64,000 nt of DNA from assembly GCF_008973665.1 (NCBI RefSeq), contig NZ_WACP01000007.1:62001-126000 (forward strand), read 5' to 3'. Below, one piece after another: positions 61,587 through 64,000 of the stretch. Made by a program: the position numbers and the translations under genes. Position 1 is the first letter of the stretch, and each line of letters opens with the position of its first letter. Under the pieces are notes generated by a model, which worked only from the letters and a program-made list of their open reading frames with translations, ran no database searches and was not told the DNA's origin. The stretch is from Paenibacillus tengchongensis. GTDB lineage: Bacteria > Bacillota > Bacilli > Paenibacillales > Paenibacillaceae.

Positions 61587-63056
61587 ATGGCAGTAACTAA
61601 TTTTGTTAAAAGAATTCAGGACGTTATGAGAAATGATGCAGGGATTAATGGCGATGCTCAACGGATTGAACAAATCGTCTGGATTCTATTTCTAAAAATT
61701 TATGATGCAAAAGAAGAAGCATGGGAACTGTACGATGATAATTACAAATCAATCATTCCCGAGGGCTTAAAGTGGAGAGATTGGGCTGTAGATGAGAAAG
61801 ATGGCCAAGCACTTACTGGCGATTCATTGTTAACCTTTGTTAACAACACGCTTTTCCCGACCCTTAAGAATCTTGAAATTGATGATGAAACGCCAATGAA
61901 TCAGGTCATTGTGAAATACGCATTTGAAGATGCCAACAATTATCAAAAGGATGGCGTGTTATTGCGACAAGTTATAAATATCATTGGTGAGATTGATTTT
62001 ACAGAATACCAAGAACGCCACGCCTTTGGTACGATTTACGAATCTTTCCTGAAAGACCTACAGAGCGCAGGTAACGCAGGGGAGTTCTATACACCAAGAG
62101 CGGTAACCGATTTTATGGTAGAGGTAATTAAACCAATTCTAGGCGAAAAAATTGGGGACTTCGCTTGTGGTACAGGTGGATTCTTAGTTTCTGCTCTAAA
62201 TGCCTTAGAGAAGCAGGTTGGAAACTCCCTTGAGAACAAAGAGATCTACAATAACTCTGTTTATGGAGTGGAGAAAAAGGCGCTTCCGCACATCCTATGT
62301 ATCACCAACATGCTGTTGCATGATATTGACAACCCCAACATCATTCATGGCAATACGTTAGAAATGGATTACAAGGAATACAGGAAGATGGAGCAGTTTG
62401 ATGTGGTTCTTATGAATCCGCCATATGGAGGCAATGAAAAGGATAGCGTTAAAGTCAATTTCCCATCAGACCTTAGAAGCTCTGAGACTGCCGACTTATT
62501 CATCAACATCATCATGTACAGACTTAAGAAAAACGGAAGATGTGCCATCATCCTTCCAGATGGATTCCTGTTTGGGACGGATAATGCCAAAGTTAATATT
62601 AAAAAGAAATTATTGGGCGAGTTTAATCTTCATACGATTGTGAGGTTACCTCATAGCGTATTTGCTCCCTATACGTCAATTACTACTAATATTTTGTTCT
62701 TCGACAACACGCACCCAACCGAGGAAACTTGGTTTTATCGCCTTGATATGCCAAAGGGCTATAAGAACTTCTCAAAGACAAAACCGATGAAATTGGAGCA
62801 TTTTGAGCCAGCCTTATCTTGGTGGGATAATCGAGAAGAAATCCAAGTTGATGGATTCCCAAAAGCTAAGAAATATACTGTTAATGAGATAGCAGCCTTG
62901 AACTATAACATTGACTTATGCGGTTTTCCGCATGAGGAAGAAGTGATTTTAGAGCCGATGGACTTAATACATCAGTATCAAGAAAAAAGAGCATCACTCA
63001 ATGCTGAAATTGATCATGTGCTAGAGCAGATTACTTCTATGCTTGGAGGTAATTAG
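61587..63056 (+). CDS. hsdM: Type I restriction-modification system, M subunit
   Basis: A 489-residue N6-adenine DNA methyltransferase. The N-terminal HsdM helical domain (INGDAQRIEQIVWILFLKIY) precedes the catalytic domain with the SAM motif IGDFACGTGGFLVSAL and the NPPY motif in VVLMNPPYGGN. GEFYTPRAVTDFM is typical of type I M proteins. It starts 36 bases after hsdR. Together with HsdS it protects host DNA. Confidence 0.96.
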   Translation: MAVTNFVKRIQDVMRNDAGINGDAQRIEQIVWILFLKIYDAKEEAWELYDDNYKSIIPEGLKWRDWAVDEKDGQALTGDSLLTFVNNTLFPTLKNLEIDDETPMNQVIVKYAFEDANNYQKDGVLLRQVINIIGEIDFTEYQERHAFGTIYESFLKDLQSAGNAGEFYTPRAVTDFMVEVIKPILGEKIGDFACGTGGFLVSALNALEKQVGNSLENKEIYNNSVYGVEKKALPHILCITNMLLHDIDNPNIIHGNTLEMDYKEYRKMEQFDVVLMNPPYGGNEKDSVKVNFPSDLRSSETADLFINIIMYRLKKNGRCAIILPDGFLFGTDNAKVNIKKKLLGEFNLHTIVRLPHSVFAPYTSITTNILFFDNTHPTEETWFYRLDMPKGYKNFSKTKPMKLEHFEPALSWWDNREEIQVDGFPKAKKYTVNEIAALNYNIDLCGFPHEEEVILEPMDLIHQYQEKRASLNAEIDHVLEQITSMLGGN

Positions 63057-63057
63057 G

Positions 63058-64000
63058 ATGAATGCACAGGATTTGAAAAACAGCATTCTTCAGCTGGCGG
63101 TTCAAGGAAAGCTGGTTGAACAGAGAGAAGAAGAGGGCAATGCAGAAGAACTGTATCAGCAGACTCAAGAAGAAAAAGCAAAGTTGATTAAGGAAGGCAA
63201 AATTAAGAAGGAAAAACCACTACAAGAAATAACAGAGGATGAAAAACCTTTTGAAATCCCAGAGAGCTGGATGTGGGTGCGATTGGGTACCTTAGCAGAA
63301 TTAATTACTAAAGGCTCATCGCCATCATGGCAAGGTATAAAATATATCGATAAAGGTCTTCTATTTGTAACGAGTGAGAATGTAGGTGTTGAACAAATTC
63401 TGTTAAACAATCCAAAGTATTTGGAAGAAAAGTTTAATGAAATACAAGAACGTTCAATACTTAATAAGGGTGATATTTTAACTAACATTGTTGGTGCTTC
63501 GATTGGAAGGACAGCTGTTTATGATAGAGATGATCTGGCAAATATTAATCAAGCAGTATGTTTAATTCGTTTAATTAATAAAAGTATAACTGGCTATATA
63601 GTGAAATTTTTAAATAGTTACGCGGCGTATAAAATCATGATGAATGATAAAGTTGATACTGCGAGAGCAAATATTAGCCTAGCTAATATTTCGAATTTTA
63701 TCGTCCCCCTTCCCCCACTTGAAGAACAAAAGCGAATTATTGCCAAGATCGAAGAATTAATGCCTTATGTAGAAAAATACGGTGAAGCCCATTCAAAATT
63801 AGAGGTGTTTAATCAAAAGTTTCCAGAGGATATGCAGAAGTCCATTTTGCAATATGCTATCCAAGGAAAATTGGTCGAACAACGAGCAGACGAGGGTACT
63901 GCCGAAGTACTATATCAGCAGATTCAAGAAAAAAAAGCAAAACTGATTAAGGAAGGCAAGTTAAAAAAGGAAAAGCAAATACCAGCAATAACAGTGGACG
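63058..64000 (+). CDS. hsdS: Type I restriction-modification system, S subunit (3' end outside window)
   Basis: The DNA-specificity subunit, 314 codons visible. The ATG overlaps nothing and begins two bases after the hsdM stop region, with GGAGGT seven bases upstream. A conserved helical segment (ILQLAVQGKLVEQREEEG) leads into the first target-recognition domain (PESWMWVRLGTLAELI ... VPLPPLEEQKRIIAKIEEL). After that the helical segment is repeated (ILQYAIQGKLVEQRADEG) to open the second half. The repeat allows exchange of recognition domains, a known way to change specificity. Truncated by the window edge. Confidence 0.92.
   Translation, partial: MNAQDLKNSILQLAVQGKLVEQREEEGNAEELYQQTQEEKAKLIKEGKIKKEKPLQEITEDEKPFEIPESWMWVRLGTLAELITKGSSPSWQGIKYIDKGLLFVTSENVGVEQILLNNPKYLEEKFNEIQERSILNKGDILTNIVGASIGRTAVYDRDDLANINQAVCLIRLINKSITGYIVKFLNSYAAYKIMMNDKVDTARANISLANISNFIVPLPPLEEQKRIIAKIEELMPYVEKYGEAHSKLEVFNQKFPEDMQKSILQYAIQGKLVEQRADEGTAEVLYQQIQEKKAKLIKEGKLKKEKQIPAITVD
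63070..63231 (+). repeat. Repeated helical-segment coding block in hsdS (copy 1; copy 2 at 63832-64000)
   Basis: About 160 bases encode nearly the same ~54 residues at both places: the SILQ(L/Y)A(V/I)QGKLVEQR stretch and KAKLIKEGK(I/L)KKEK. They frame the first target-recognition domain. Confidence 0.8.

Larger units (their letters stand above)
42670..64000. mobile_element. Defence-rich genomic island inserted in spoVR (right end outside window)
   Basis: From about 42,670 base composition drops to clearly AT-rich and the gene content changes to accessory functions. These are an ABC-3C operon, DarTG, three large serine recombinases, a CoiA-like gene, a toxin-antitoxin pair, two unknown nuclease-like genes and type I restriction-modification. 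The left end truncates spoVR within a palindrome. No right end, phage structural gene or conjugation gene is visible. Extent beyond 64,000 is unknown. Confidence 0.8.

Overview
The window looks like a piece of a chromosome from an endospore-forming, S-layer-bearing low-GC Gram-positive, most likely Paenibacillus or a close relative. The reasons are the futalosine-pathway gene mqnC, a large nucleotidase anchored by S-layer homology (SLH) domains, strong AGGAGG-type ribosome binding sites, a T-box in front of thrS, a LiaFSR cell-envelope module, an AbrB regulator with a Spo0A box, a small spore-protein-like gene behind a sigma-G-type promoter, and the sporulation pair prkA/spoVR. No rRNA, tRNA or CRISPR array was seen.

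Positions 1-42,670 are GC-rich core chromosome. In order: the end of a transsulfuration-type PLP enzyme; mqnC; a 1,453-residue tandem 5'-nucleotidase with three SLH domains; an SPFH protein with a ribbon-helix-helix partner; T-box plus thrS; a 3D-domain wall protein; the spore-protein-like gene; liaF-liaS-liaR followed by two immunity-like genes; an HtrA-type protease with its own OmpR-type two-component system; ispH; a DAHP synthase; a glutamine synthetase of the I-beta type; a GH94 phosphorylase with a mutarotase-fold partner; serC; trmL; abrB; a phosphodiester glycosidase operon; an orphan ComA-like regulator; an aminotransferase; a DUF2161 gene; prkA; a methyltransferase; an AraC regulator; and a secreted repeat protein.

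At about 42,670 the spoVR gene (minus strand) is cut off inside a conserved motif, and base composition changes abruptly to AT-rich. The break lies inside a perfect 9-bp inverted repeat with a 6-nt centre, as expected for the attachment site of a large serine recombinase. From there to the window end (and beyond) runs a defence-rich genomic island. It carries an ABC-3C-type three-gene operon (nuclease-like effector, middle component, SMC/Rad50-like ATPase), a DarT/DarG toxin-antitoxin pair, three large serine recombinases (two overlapping), a CoiA-like protein, a RelE/ParE-like toxin with its antitoxin, two uncharacterised PD-(D/E)XK-like genes, and a type I restriction-modification locus hsdR-hsdM-hsdS whose last gene runs off the end.

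The most interesting idea is that this island is a sporulation-gene intervening element, comparable to skin in sigK or SPbeta in spsM. It would interrupt spoVR and could be excised by its own serine recombinase during sporulation. The missing 5' part of spoVR should lie beyond the right edge of the island. The second point of interest is the pair of unknown nuclease-like genes at 57,021-58,851 next to the restriction system, a candidate undescribed defence module.
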